A stretch of DNA of 34,128 nucleotides from a virus, in IMG/VR virus record IMGVR_UViG_3300005584_000014, positions 1 through 34,128 of that record. One strand, 5' to 3'. Below the pieces are notes generated by a model that worked only from the letters and a program-made list of their open reading frames with translations, made no database searches and was not told where the DNA came from. Shown one piece after another: positions 18,684-26,911 of the stretch. How positions within the stretch are numbered: position 1 is the stretch's first letter; the number at the start of each line of letters is the position of its first letter. A program made the translations under genes and the position numbers.

Positions 18684-18856
18684 TGGCAACCCCAGATTTA
18701 GGAATAAAAAAGGTTACAGTACTAGCAGCAGACCTCCCAGACCTGCCTATTGGATCAACAAAGTATATTGTTAGGTTTAGATTTGTTTCTGATGACAAAA
18801 ATAGAACATCTCACTGGTCCCCATCTCAGGAAGTTGATCCGTCTAATCCAGCCTAA
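18683..18856 (+). CDS. Small tail-module protein, fibronectin-strand-like
   Basis: A 57-residue protein whose ATG overlaps the stop of the fibre gene by one base, suggesting translational coupling. The centre reads like paired beta strands of a fibronectin type III module ('YIVRFRFVSDDKNRTSHWSP' at about 29-48), cut short. It has no signal peptide or membrane segment. Similar short proteins occur beside fibre genes, so an accessory tail role is likely. A short hairpin (18849-18864) spans its stop codon. Confidence 0.6.
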   Translation: MATPDLGIKKVTVLAADLPDLPIGSTKYIVRFRFVSDDKNRTSHWSPSQEVDPSNPA

Positions 18857-18870
18857 TAAGGCTGCCTTAG

Positions 18871-18879
18871 TGGTATAAT
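18871..18879 (+). promoter_or_regulatory. Extended -10 promoter, near-leaderless fibre gene
   Basis: TGG-TATAAT is a perfect extended -10 without a recognisable -35. It lies nine bases before ATG 18889, so the predicted start (about 18886-18889) leaves at most a three-base leader. There is no ribosome site in the gap. Confidence 0.65.
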
Positions 18880-18888
18880 AGAATAACT

Positions 18889-19332
18889 ATGCCAAATATT
18901 CCAGCATTACCTGAGCGTGGCCAGCCACTAGATGTATCATATATATATAAAATTGTAGAAGCATTGACAGACATTAATAATGCTATTACTGTTTCAACTG
19001 GAAAAACAATAACTATTGACACAGTAACAACAGGACCTCAAAGTGGAAAAACATCAGATGCCAAGATTATTGGCGGATACAAAGAAATCGTTAGCGGTAC
19101 AAGCGTAACTGCTGGAGAAGAAAAATCTTTTGATTATCCATTTTCTGACTACAAGTATCCACCAATTGTTACTGCAACAGCAGTGAATATCAGCGGATCT
19201 GATGCAGGTAAAAATGTGTCCATTGTTTTAAAGCCAGTAACAACCAATAAGGTTGAAGGTGTTATTAGATTTAATTCCGCAGGTAACGCCACTGTTGGAA
19301 TTAACCTTGTGATAATTGGTATACCTAATTAA
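18889..19332 (+). CDS. Probable tail fibre tip or surface-binding protein
   Basis: A 147-residue protein. Residues about 1-35 are helical ('YIYKIVEALTDINNAIT') and could trimerise. Residues about 65-147 are a beta-rich domain ('SFDYPFSDYKYPPIVTATAVN ... NLVIIGIP') resembling the H-type lectin or fibre-tip pattern, in which a Phe/Tyr-Pro strand is followed by repeated hydrophobic strands. This could be the receptor-binding end of a fibre. It has its own promoter with almost no leader, separating it from the main tail operon. The function is inferred from fold impression and position. Confidence 0.55.
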   Translation: MPNIPALPERGQPLDVSYIYKIVEALTDINNAITVSTGKTITIDTVTTGPQSGKTSDAKIIGGYKEIVSGTSVTAGEEKSFDYPFSDYKYPPIVTATAVNISGSDAGKNVSIVLKPVTTNKVEGVIRFNSAGNATVGINLVIIGIPN

Positions 19333-19523
19333 TGCTAAAGTGTAACAAGTGCAGAGGAAGAATGTTTATTGACAGGATATACAGTTCTCCAATGCATCTA
19401 GAAACATATTGTATTTTATGTGGTAACAGAAAATTTTTTAATCCACCAGAAAGTTCTGAAGAGGGAAAATGGCTACTAAAAAAGGAACAACTGAAAGCGA
19501 AGGCTACAATCTCGCCAATGTAA
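19332..19523 (+). CDS. Zinc-ribbon protein
   Basis: A 63-residue protein with C4-x2-C7 and C27-x2-C30, the spacing of a single treble-clef or zinc-ribbon fold, followed by a charged helix (about 42-58). Its ATG overlaps the upstream stop by one base, and its 3' end overlaps the next gene by 55 bases. Small phage zinc ribbons usually bind nucleic acid or host RNA polymerase. Which applies here cannot be told from sequence. Confidence 0.7.
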   Translation: MLKCNKCRGRMFIDRIYSSPMHLETYCILCGNRKFFNPPESSEEGKWLLKKEQLKAKATISPM

Positions 19524-20011
19524 TACCTGGTAATAAAAAGGTATGGTTTCTCAATGGCGATTTAGTTAGAGTACATCATTTCAACAAATCTAATGGAATT
19601 ATGTCTGTTTATAATATTACAAAAGATCAAATTGAAAGTTGTTTAGTTAGTGATTTTAAAAAGAAAAGAGAACGAGCATACACTGTAGGTCAGACTGCTG
19701 ATTTAGTTAATCGTCATAAAAAGTATATGCCTTCATTAATGAAACGAGGAGTCATTCCAATTCCAACAGGATCTCAAAAAGGCGGGGAAAGAGGATGGCA
19801 AGTAAGATCATACTACTCAGAATCCCAAGTAAGAGCGATTCGTGATATACTTGCTACGCACCACATTGGTAGACCAAGAAAAGATAATTTAATAACAAAT
19901 GATATTACCCCAACTAAACAAGAGTTGACACGAAGAATGGGGGATGGTATACTTACATATACGAAGACAGAGGATGGACGGTTTGTTCCAATTTGGAATG
20001 AATCTATTTAA
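19469..20011 (+). CDS. MerR/excisionase-like DNA-binding protein
   Basis: A 180-residue protein. Residues about 70-130 look like a MerR or excisionase winged helix: 'YTVGQTADLVNRHKKYMPSLM', then 'RGVIPIPTGSQKGG' as the wing region and 'YYSESQVRAIRDIL' as the following helix. Residues 134-138 (GRPRK) match the core of an AT-hook. The gene opens the replication region, and a consensus promoter lies in its own 3' end, so it could regulate the change from replication to late expression. The ribosome site GAGGG lies just before ATG 19469. Its role as regulator is inference. Confidence 0.62.
   Translation: MATKKGTTESEGYNLANVIPGNKKVWFLNGDLVRVHHFNKSNGIMSVYNITKDQIESCLVSDFKKKRERAYTVGQTADLVNRHKKYMPSLMKRGVIPIPTGSQKGGERGWQVRSYYSESQVRAIRDILATHHIGRPRKDNLITNDITPTKQELTRRMGDGILTYTKTEDGRFVPIWNESI
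19925..19953 (+). promoter_or_regulatory. Consensus promoter for the replication operon
   Basis: TTGACA (19925-19930), a 17-base spacer and TATACT (19948-19953), with TGG extending the -10. It sits within the 3' end of the MerR-like gene. Transcription should start near 19960 and drive the small gene at 20025, helicase and downstream genes. Confidence 0.75.
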
Positions 20012-20024
20012 CGAAGGGTATGAA

Positions 20025-20234
20025 ATGGAAAACGATTTAACGAAGGTATCCGTAACACTAGGATACACATTAAACCTTGGAAACTTTCAATCACTAAGAC
20101 TTGATCTTGGCGTTGTTGATTCCAAGCGTGATGGAGAAAATACCGATCAGGCTTTTGAGAGAGTCTATAAGTTTGTTGAAGAAAAACTTACAGAAAAGAT
20201 TAAAGAAGCACAGTCTGAGGCAGACGAAACATAA
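20025..20234 (+). CDS. Conserved small phage protein with LGNFxS motif
   Basis: A 69-residue protein. It opens with two beta strands around 'VTLGYTLNLGNFQSLRLDLGV' and ends in a charged amphipathic helix (about 40-66). A strand carrying LGN-(F/Y)-x-S followed by a helix recurs in small phage proteins near replication genes, but I know no settled function. The start is ATG 20025, with GAAGGG at 20013-20018 as ribosome site. ATG 20020, five bases upstream, is in another frame. First gene behind the 19925 promoter. Confidence 0.65.
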   Translation: MENDLTKVSVTLGYTLNLGNFQSLRLDLGVVDSKRDGENTDQAFERVYKFVEEKLTEKIKEAQSEADET

Positions 20235-20542
20235 TGGCCGAACGCAAAGACCGAATGGCTTTGCTTTCAAGATATGCCAAGTATCACACTGCAAAGTATG
20301 AGTCAAAGCCATCACTTAATCTTAATGTAGAGCAATGGGCTGCAGATGGACTTATAGAGTCTTACACAATCTCTGGTTGCTATGACATACTTGAGTATTA
20401 TTTTAAAGTAGCAGAGACACCCTCATGGAACCATTTTGCATATAATGCAGAAAAGATTTTACAGGCACAAAAGGATAGAATTAAAGATAATCAAGAAAGA
20501 CTAGAGCGCAGACGAATGGCAAAGGAGTGGTTGAGTGAATAA
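20234..20542 (+). CDS. Small protein before helicase, possible helicase partner
   Basis: A 102-residue protein overlapping its neighbours on both sides. It has a basic N-terminus, a Trp/Tyr-rich middle (about 35-70) and a long charged C-terminal helix (about 70-100, 'DRIKDNQERLERRRMAKEWL'). Position directly before a DnaB-like helicase would suit a loader or accessory factor, but no family is recognised, so this is inference. Confidence 0.5.
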   Translation: MAERKDRMALLSRYAKYHTAKYESKPSLNLNVEQWAADGLIESYTISGCYDILEYYFKVAETPSWNHFAYNAEKILQAQKDRIKDNQERLERRRMAKEWLSE

Positions 20543-21761
20543 CACAGAGGGAAAACTTTTATCTGCAGTTCTTCAAGACAAACAAATTCATGTTCTTCTG
20601 CAAAATAACATTGACTCCCTTTTAAGAACTCATACAGATATTTGGAATTTTATTAGACTGTACTCAGAACAAAATGCAGCACTACCACCAGCATCCCTAG
20701 TGGTAGAAAAGTTTAGAGACTTTGAACCAGTTAAGGATATTGGATCTACAAAGCACCACCTTGCAGAACTACAAACAGAATATTTAAATGACAGCCTAAA
20801 AGATATTCTTAGATCTGCAGCATCTGATGTTCAAAGCGGTAACGGCAACGGTGCACTAGAAACTCTTATTACTAAAACATCAGAACTAAAAAAGAACACT
20901 TCCACAATTAGAGATATTGATGTCACAGATCTAGAGTCTGCGATTGCTTACTTTGAAAATGTAAAGAAGCAACAAGCCCTAGGACATATCGGCATCAAGA
21001 CTGGATTGCCAGGATTTGATAACTACTTGCCGTCTGGAATTATGCCAGGGCAGTTAGGAGTCTTCTTGGCATACCCAGGTATAGGAAAATCTTGGCTTGC
21101 TTTGTACTTTGCGGTTCAAGCATGGAAGCAAGGAAAATCTCCCCTTGTAATCTCTCTTGAGATGTCTGAGACAGAAGTTCGTAATCGTGTATTTACTATT
21201 ATGGGTGAAGGATTGTGGTCACATAGAAAAATCTCTAACGGAGAGATAGAATTAGACATGCTAAAGTCTTGGCACCAAAAGAATCTTCAGGGTAAGCCAG
21301 AGTTTCATATCATTTCAAATGACCAAGGCGGGGAGATTAATCCATCAGTACTTCGTGGAAAGATCGATCAGTACAAGCCAGACTTTGTAATTGTTGACTA
21401 CCTTCAGTTGATGGCTCCTAACCAGAAGTCAGACAATGAAACGGTACGAATGAAGAACCTTTCAAGAGAACTTAAACTAATGGCTATTGGCGAAGAGGTC
21501 CCCATTATTGCTATCTCATCTGCCACACCAGATGACGCAAATGATTTAAATAGCGTACCTACTCTTGGACAGACTTCCTGGTCAAGACAGATAGCCTATG
21601 ATGCAGACTGGGTTTTAGCCCTAGGCCGTGCTACAAATAGTGATATCATTGAGTGTGCTTTTAGAAAAAATCGTAATGGTTTTATGGGAGACTTCCTAGT
21701 TCAATGTGACTTTGATAAGGGATACTATAGATACAAAGATTTCGAAGATAAGACGGTATAA
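20535..21761 (+). CDS. dnaB: Replicative DNA helicase, DnaB-like
   Basis: A 408-residue ring helicase that would unwind DNA at the phage fork. Residues about 1-60 resemble the DnaB N-terminal domain, followed by the RecA-like motor. Walker A is AYPGIGKS at 179-186; an Ala in the first position is normal for DnaB. The catalytic Glu is E209 (SLEMS). Walker B is VIVDYLQL at 285-292, with D288. Bacterial DnaB has Gln in motif H3 (LSQLxR). Here the matching segment reads AISSATP (about 327-333), so that Gln is absent. The start is GTG 20535, seven bases after AAAGGAG; it overlaps the previous gene by eight bases. It is shorter than the usual 450-470 residues. Confidence 0.88.
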   Translation: MNNTEGKLLSAVLQDKQIHVLLQNNIDSLLRTHTDIWNFIRLYSEQNAALPPASLVVEKFRDFEPVKDIGSTKHHLAELQTEYLNDSLKDILRSAASDVQSGNGNGALETLITKTSELKKNTSTIRDIDVTDLESAIAYFENVKKQQALGHIGIKTGLPGFDNYLPSGIMPGQLGVFLAYPGIGKSWLALYFAVQAWKQGKSPLVISLEMSETEVRNRVFTIMGEGLWSHRKISNGEIELDMLKSWHQKNLQGKPEFHIISNDQGGEINPSVLRGKIDQYKPDFVIVDYLQLMAPNQKSDNETVRMKNLSRELKLMAIGEEVPIIAISSATPDDANDLNSVPTLGQTSWSRQIAYDADWVLALGRATNSDIIECAFRKNRNGFMGDFLVQCDFDKGYYRYKDFEDKTV

Positions 21762-21762
21762 T
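21757..21762 (+). promoter_or_regulatory. TATAAT box, leaderless GTG gene
   Basis: TATAAT overlaps the end of the helicase gene and ends five bases before GTG 21768. It has CGG instead of TGn, and no -35 is seen. Initiation would be expected at 21768-21769, with no leader. No ribosome site precedes the GTG. Confidence 0.45.
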
Positions 21763-21767
21763 ATAAT

Positions 21768-22094
21768 GTGCAGAATTTTCATCATAGAGCAATCAAGAGG
21801 TTTAACCTTAATGGAGTCATCCATGATGATTCTGCAATTGAAAGATTAAAGGGTGAGTATATTAGACTTCTTGTCTCAGAGATGAAGTTGTCTGGATATG
21901 TGCCAAAGTTTGAGATTGAGCCAGATTTTACGCTAGACTTTAATGAAAGAAAAAAGTACTTTGAGTTTGAATTAACATTATATGGAATATATGTAGGGAA
22001 AAGGAAAAGCGAATGGATAAGCGGAATATACGGAAACAAAGCAATATATACGGAAAAGAGCAAGTTAAAAGAGTTCTCGCAGGATCAGGCATAG
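21768..22094 (+). CDS. Hypothetical protein before primase
   Basis: A 108-residue protein with no recognised family. It is rich in Tyr, Phe, Lys and Glu and looks like mixed alpha-beta. GTG 21768 is the only start that uses the whole frame and appears leaderless (TATAAT at 21757). The 3' end overlaps the primase by 82 bases, longer than other overlaps here. The ATG at 21766 is in another frame and soon stops. The gene could be shorter, or a chance reading frame, though it fills a gap of 250 bases that otherwise has no gene. Confidence 0.5.
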   Translation: MQNFHHRAIKRFNLNGVIHDDSAIERLKGEYIRLLVSEMKLSGYVPKFEIEPDFTLDFNERKKYFEFELTLYGIYVGKRKSEWISGIYGNKAIYTEKSKLKEFSQDQA

Positions 22095-22957
22095 ATGCTG
22101 TCTCTGAACTAGAGAATGAGTATATAGTTTATTGTCCATTTCACAATAACACCCAGACTCCCGCAGGAGAAGTAAACAAAGATCAGGGAACATTTTTTTG
22201 TTTCTCTTGCCACAAAGTATCAGACCTAGTTGAATTAGTTATGCACACTTCTGGAAGATCCTATTTTGAGTGTGTTAGATTTATTAAAAGTAAAGAAAAA
22301 GAAATGGATCTTGAAAAACAAATCAACCAACAACTTTATGTTAAGCCAGAGTTTACAGCATATGATGAACTAATATTAAAACGACTATACAACAACCTTC
22401 TTTCTTTTTCAAGAGGCAAAGATTATTTATCATACAGGAAAATATCAACATCTTCCTGGGCAAAGTTTTCCCTTGGCTACTCAGAAAAACAAGACATGGT
22501 TACAATACCAGTACACAGTCCAGACGGAATACCAATTGGTTTTGTAGGAAGATCAATTGAAGGGAAAGAGTTTAAAAATACTCCAGGACTACCAAAAAGT
22601 AAAACATTATTTAATTTACACAGAGTAAAAACATCTGGAAAGGTTTATGTTGTTGAGTCATCATTTGACGCAATAAGATTAGACCAGGTTGGATTTCCTG
22701 CAGTAGCAACACTGGGTGCAACAGTATCAAATGCACAAATAGATTTGCTTCAAAAGTATTTTAATGATATCATTGTCATAGCAGATAACGATGAGGCAGG
22801 CGGAAACATGATGAAGAGAATTCTTGAAAGACTTGGATCTCGTGTATCTGTAATAAAACTAAATAAAGAATACAAAGACATAGGCGATATGGACGACGCA
22901 GCAATATCTGAACTAGAGTTTAGGTTTGACAACTCCATAGATTCTATGCTAAACTAA
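22013..22957 (+). CDS. dnaG: DNA primase, DnaG-like
   Basis: A 314-residue primase that would make RNA primers for the DnaE-type polymerase. The N-terminal zinc finger has C41-x2-H44 and C63-x2-C66. A helical linker is followed by a TOPRIM domain with the catalytic Glu at E215 (VVESSFDA) and the D-x-D at D258/D260 (IADNDEAGG), and then KDIGDMDD (288-295), the usual late acidic motif. There is no C-terminal helicase-binding domain, so it is half the length of bacterial DnaG. AAGGA at 22001-22005 sits seven bases before ATG 22013. It overlaps the preceding gene by 82 bases. Confidence 0.88.
   Translation: MDKRNIRKQSNIYGKEQVKRVLAGSGIDAVSELENEYIVYCPFHNNTQTPAGEVNKDQGTFFCFSCHKVSDLVELVMHTSGRSYFECVRFIKSKEKEMDLEKQINQQLYVKPEFTAYDELILKRLYNNLLSFSRGKDYLSYRKISTSSWAKFSLGYSEKQDMVTIPVHSPDGIPIGFVGRSIEGKEFKNTPGLPKSKTLFNLHRVKTSGKVYVVESSFDAIRLDQVGFPAVATLGATVSNAQIDLLQKYFNDIIVIADNDEAGGNMMKRILERLGSRVSVIKLNKEYKDIGDMDDAAISELEFRFDNSIDSMLN
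22926..22955 (+). promoter_or_regulatory. Promoter for ssDNA-binding protein
   Basis: TTGACA (22926-22931), an 18-base spacer and TAAACT (22950-22955) extended by TGC. It overlaps the 3' end of the primase gene. Transcription should start near 22962, giving a 20-base leader with AAAGGAG before ATG 22982. The -10 with its extension is the same nine bases as at 31020-31028. Confidence 0.7.
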
Positions 22958-22981
22958 TATAACAAAACAAAGGAGAAATAT

Positions 22982-23632
22982 ATGAGCGTAGTAAAGGGAT
23001 TAAAAGCAATCAACGCCCTGCTCGACAAGCCAAAATCAGATGGACCAAAGGTTAAGTGGTTAAAACTTGCAGATGGTCAATCAGCAAAAATTAGATTCAT
23101 TGAAGAACTGGATGAAGATTCAGCAAACTACAATGAAAATCGTGGCCTTGCACTTGTTGTAAAGGAACACACAAACCCAAAGGACTACAAGCGTAAGGCT
23201 GTAGATACAATGGAATCAGAAGGCCGTGACTGGGCAGAAGAAATGCATCGCAAGGACGTAAAGGCTGGATGGCGAGCACGACTTCGCTTTTATTGCAATG
23301 TTTTAGTAGACGATGGTATTGAAGAGCCTTATGTCGCTATCTGGTCAATGGGTATCAGCAAGCAATCATCATTCAACACAATCAAAGAATATGCTATGGA
23401 GACTGGAAGCATTTCAAATGTTCTGTGGAAGTTAAAGCGTAATGGTCAGGGAACTGAAACTAATTACACACTTATTCCATCAGCACCAGACAAGGAACCA
23501 TTTGACTGGAAAGATATTGAACCATATCCATTGGAGTCAGCACTTAAGAAGATTCCTTATGCAGAACAAGAAGCCTTTTATCTAGGCTTTGACACACCTT
23601 CTATTACATCGTCAACGAATGCCGACTGGTAA
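22982..23632 (+). CDS. Single-stranded DNA-binding protein (gp32-like OB fold)
   Basis: A 216-residue protein between primase and polymerase, the usual place for the phage ssDNA-binding protein. Residues about 25-165 look like a beta-rich core ('KIRFIEELDED', 'ARLRFYCNVLVDDG', 'VLWKLKRNGQGTETNYTLIPSAPD') resembling the OB-fold proteins of other actinophages. The T4 gp32 zinc cluster is absent: only one Cys is present. The tail ends DW. A C-terminal aromatic residue is common in such proteins (compare the DIPF tip of SSB, T7 gp2.5), but the acidic stretch is weak. It has its own strong promoter and ribosome site, fitting a protein needed in bulk. Assigned from position and fold impression. Confidence 0.7.
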   Translation: MSVVKGLKAINALLDKPKSDGPKVKWLKLADGQSAKIRFIEELDEDSANYNENRGLALVVKEHTNPKDYKRKAVDTMESEGRDWAEEMHRKDVKAGWRARLRFYCNVLVDDGIEEPYVAIWSMGISKQSSFNTIKEYAMETGSISNVLWKLKRNGQGTETNYTLIPSAPDKEPFDWKDIEPYPLESALKKIPYAEQEAFYLGFDTPSITSSTNADW

Positions 23633-23635
23633 TAG

Positions 23636-26600
23636 ATGAATTATGTAGGCTTACATGTCCATACCCATTTTAGTTTATTTGATGGGATTGCTACTCCAGA
23701 AGAATACGTGAACCGTGCAGTTGAGTTGGGGATGCCAGCAATTGCCATCACCGACCACGGTACTTTATCTGGGCATAGGGAACTGCACCGTATTGCAAAA
23801 GCAAATGGCATCAAGCCAATTCTAGGTCTAGAAGGATACATGTGTGCAGACATATCTGATAAACGAGATAAGTCTGAAAGAGAAGGTCAACAAGATCTTG
23901 TCTACAACCACATTATCCTTCTAGCCAAGAATCAAATTGGTTTAGAAAACCTTAACAAGATTAGTGAACTATCTTGGACAGATGGTTTCTTTAAGAAGCC
24001 AAGATTTGATTTTACTATTTTAGAAAAATATAAAGAGGGCATTATTGTTACATCTGCTTGCCCAAGTAGTGTCCTTGTGAAAGCATTAGAAGAAGAAGAG
24101 TTTGCACTAGCCAAGAAGTATATCTCTTGGTTTAAGGAACGATTTAAAGATGACTATTACATTGAGGTTATGCCTCACAATGATGCACAGATTAATAAGT
24201 ATCTTATAGAACTCGCAGATGAGTTTGGAATCAAGGTTGTTGTGACACCAGACTGTCACCATGTTGATCCATCACAAAAAGAAGTTCAAGAGTTTAAATT
24301 GCTTATGAACACACACGGTAAGTTTGTAAAAGATGCAACATATGAAAAGTCAAAAAAGAAGGCTAACATGATGGAACGCCTTGACTATCTCTATGGCGAA
24401 GACCGTCAGATCACATTTAATAAGTTTGATATCCACCTGCTTTCATACGAAGAGATTAAAGCAGCCATGGAATCGCAGGGGATAGATAGACCTGACATAT
24501 ACTCAAACACAATCCTATTAGCAGAGACAGTAGAAGACTATGGAATCCAAGAAGGATTAGACTTGCTACCAGTACAGTACAAGAGTCCTGATAAAGAACT
24601 TGCAAAGGCTGCACTAGAAGGTTTGGTAGAGCGAGGTTTGTCAGAGAATCAAGAATACCTTGATAGACTTGAAGAAGAGTTGCAGATTATTAAAGATAAG
24701 AAGTTTGCACCATACTTCCTTGTTGTGAGCAATATGATTAACTGGGCAAAGAAGGAAGAGATTATGGTTGGTCCTGGCAGAGGTTCTTCTGCTGGCTCTC
24801 TTGTTTGCTATGCACTAAAGATTACAGACATTGATCCCATTGAGCACGATCTTTTGTTCTTCCGTTTTATTAATCCAGAGCGTAATGACTTTCCAGATAT
24901 AGATACAGATATTCAGGATACTCGTCGTGAAGAAGTAAAGGACTATCTTGTTAGACAGTATCGACATGTTGCATCTATTGCTACATTCCTACAGTTTACT
25001 GGTAAGGGAATTGTAAGAGATGTTTCAAGAGTCCTAAACATTCCTTTGTCAGATGTTAACAAGGTTTTAAAAACTGTAGACACGTGGGACGACTTCTGTA
25101 GTTCAAAGTCAACTAGAGAGTTTCGTGATAAGTATCCAGAGGTAGAGATTTACGGAGAACAACTTCGTGGTCGTATTCGTGGTACTGGAATCCATGCTGC
25201 TGGTGTTGTAACAGCAAAAGAACCAATCTTTAGATACGCACCACTTGAAACAAGATCTTCTACAGGATCCGATGAAAGAATTCCTGTTGTTGGTGTTGAT
25301 ATGGAAGAGGCTGAAAGAATTGGTTTGATTAAGATTGATGCTTTAGGTCTTAAGACTTTATCTGTTCTTAAAAACACAATTGATATAATTAAAGAACGAG
25401 ACGGAAAAAAGATTGACCTTCTTAAAATTAAAATGGACGACGCAAATGTCTATCAGATGTTATCAGATGGATACACAAAGGGTGTATTCCAGTGTGAAGC
25501 AGCACCATACACAAACCTTCTTGTTAAGATGGGCGTTAAGAACCTAAACGAACTTGCAGCATCAAATGCTCTTGTTCGACCAGGTGCAATGAATACTATT
25601 GGAAAAGACTATGTTGATCGTAAACATGGTCGTCAGAACATATCATACACACACCAAGTACTAAAGGAATTTACAGAAGACACTTATGGCTGCATTCTTT
25701 ACCAGGAACAAGTTATGCAGGCATGCGTACACCTTGGCGGTATGTCCATGTCGGAAGCAGATAAAGTTAGAAAGATCATTGGCAAGAAAAAAGATGCTAA
25801 AGAATTTGATCAATTTAAAGAGAAATTCGTAGAGGGAGCATCTAAGTTTATTGCGCCTAATGCTGCTCGTGATCTATGGCATGACTTTGAGGCTCACGCA
25901 GGGTACTCATTTAATAAGTCACACGCAGTAGCATACTCAACACTATCTTACTGGACAGCATGGCTAAAGTATTATTACCCACTTGAGTTTATGTACTCAG
26001 TGCTAAAGAATGAAAAGGATAAAGATGCGAGAACTGAATATCTTATTGAAGCAAAAAGAATGGGCATTAGCGTTAAGTTACCTCACATTAACGATTCGGA
26101 TATTGATTTTAAAATTGAGGGTAAAGGCATTCGGTTTGGACTCAGTGCTATTAAGTTCATATCTGACAAAATTGGTGAAAGATACATATCTGCACGACCA
26201 TTTAATTCGTACAAAGAACTTGAAGAATTTACCTTTACAAAAGGAAACGGAGTAAATAGCCGTGCACTCCAAGCGCTAAGAGTTATTGGTGCAGCAACCT
26301 TTAATGATAATCCTAGAAATGATCAGGAAATTAAAGAGAACTTGTATGAATACTTAAACCTTCCAGAGTTTAATATTTCAATACCTTCTCATTATTATGC
26401 ATTCATTCAGGACATTGTTGACTTTGAAGAAAAAGGGTCATACATTTTTATGGGTATGGTAAAATCAATTAAGCGAGGAACAGGATGGTCACGAGTTGAG
26501 ATTTTGGACAAGACTGGCAGCGTCGGTATATTTGATGATGAAAATACAACTATCGAAACAGGTCGTTCTTATTTGGTTCTTTGCAATGACAACAGGATTG

Positions 26601-26911
26601 TTTCTTTCATACCTTCTGAAGAAATAAAAGAATCATCACACGCACTTGTTAAATTTCTTGGGTATAAACAGTTACCATACAAAGATGAAGAAATGTTTGT
26701 TGTGTCTTTTAAGCCAAGGATTACTAAGACTGGAAAGAAGATGGCATCTTTGACACTTGCAGACACAAGCAGAGATCTTCATTCTATTACGGTTTTTCCT
26801 ACATCATTTGCAAAAGCATATATGAATATTGAAGAAGGAAAATCTTATAAGTTTGATTTTGGAAAGACTAAAGACGGAACCGTAACATTGGAGGATGTAC
26901 ATGTCAGTTAG
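23636..26911 (+). CDS. dnaE: DNA polymerase III alpha subunit (DnaE-like)
   Basis: A 1091-residue C-family polymerase, a little shorter than bacterial DnaE (about 1160). The N-terminal PHP domain keeps the metal ligands seen in active PHP exonucleases: H7/H9, D40/H41, E66, H92, C142, H181, D206 and H208. The palm contains GPGRGSSAGS (about 381) and PDIDTD with D421/D423; the third catalytic Asp is D568 (KIDALGLKTL). A helix-hairpin-helix region and a C-terminal OB fold (about 925-1000) follow. The ATG is four bases after the SSB stop, with only a weak ribosome site, so translational coupling is likely. No separate DnaQ exonuclease is seen in the window, so PHP may proofread. Confidence 0.93.
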   Translation: MNYVGLHVHTHFSLFDGIATPEEYVNRAVELGMPAIAITDHGTLSGHRELHRIAKANGIKPILGLEGYMCADISDKRDKSEREGQQDLVYNHIILLAKNQIGLENLNKISELSWTDGFFKKPRFDFTILEKYKEGIIVTSACPSSVLVKALEEEEFALAKKYISWFKERFKDDYYIEVMPHNDAQINKYLIELADEFGIKVVVTPDCHHVDPSQKEVQEFKLLMNTHGKFVKDATYEKSKKKANMMERLDYLYGEDRQITFNKFDIHLLSYEEIKAAMESQGIDRPDIYSNTILLAETVEDYGIQEGLDLLPVQYKSPDKELAKAALEGLVERGLSENQEYLDRLEEELQIIKDKKFAPYFLVVSNMINWAKKEEIMVGPGRGSSAGSLVCYALKITDIDPIEHDLLFFRFINPERNDFPDIDTDIQDTRREEVKDYLVRQYRHVASIATFLQFTGKGIVRDVSRVLNIPLSDVNKVLKTVDTWDDFCSSKSTREFRDKYPEVEIYGEQLRGRIRGTGIHAAGVVTAKEPIFRYAPLETRSSTGSDERIPVVGVDMEEAERIGLIKIDALGLKTLSVLKNTIDIIKERDGKKIDLLKIKMDDANVYQMLSDGYTKGVFQCEAAPYTNLLVKMGVKNLNELAASNALVRPGAMNTIGKDYVDRKHGRQNISYTHQVLKEFTEDTYGCILYQEQVMQACVHLGGMSMSEADKVRKIIGKKKDAKEFDQFKEKFVEGASKFIAPNAARDLWHDFEAHAGYSFNKSHAVAYSTLSYWTAWLKYYYPLEFMYSVLKNEKDKDARTEYLIEAKRMGISVKLPHINDSDIDFKIEGKGIRFGLSAIKFISDKIGERYISARPFNSYKELEEFTFTKGNGVNSRALQALRVIGAATFNDNPRNDQEIKENLYEYLNLPEFNISIPSHYYAFIQDIVDFEEKGSYIFMGMVKSIKRGTGWSRVEILDKTGSVGIFDDENTTIETGRSYLVLCNDNRIVSFIPSEEIKESSHALVKFLGYKQLPYKDEEMFVVSFKPRITKTGKKMASLTLADTSRDLHSITVFPTSFAKAYMNIEEGKSYKFDFGKTKDGTVTLEDVHVS
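26890..26894 (+). promoter_or_regulatory. Ribosome site deciding the RecA start
   Basis: GGAGG touches an in-frame ATG at 26895 but lies six bases before the next one at 26901. The second is therefore the better start, trimming two residues. Confidence 0.6.

Noticed and set aside
18849-18864. 6-bp hairpin (CAGCCT/AGGCTG) over the end of the small tail gene
   Set aside because: Short stem without a T tract, so not supported as a terminator; may only be coding constraint.
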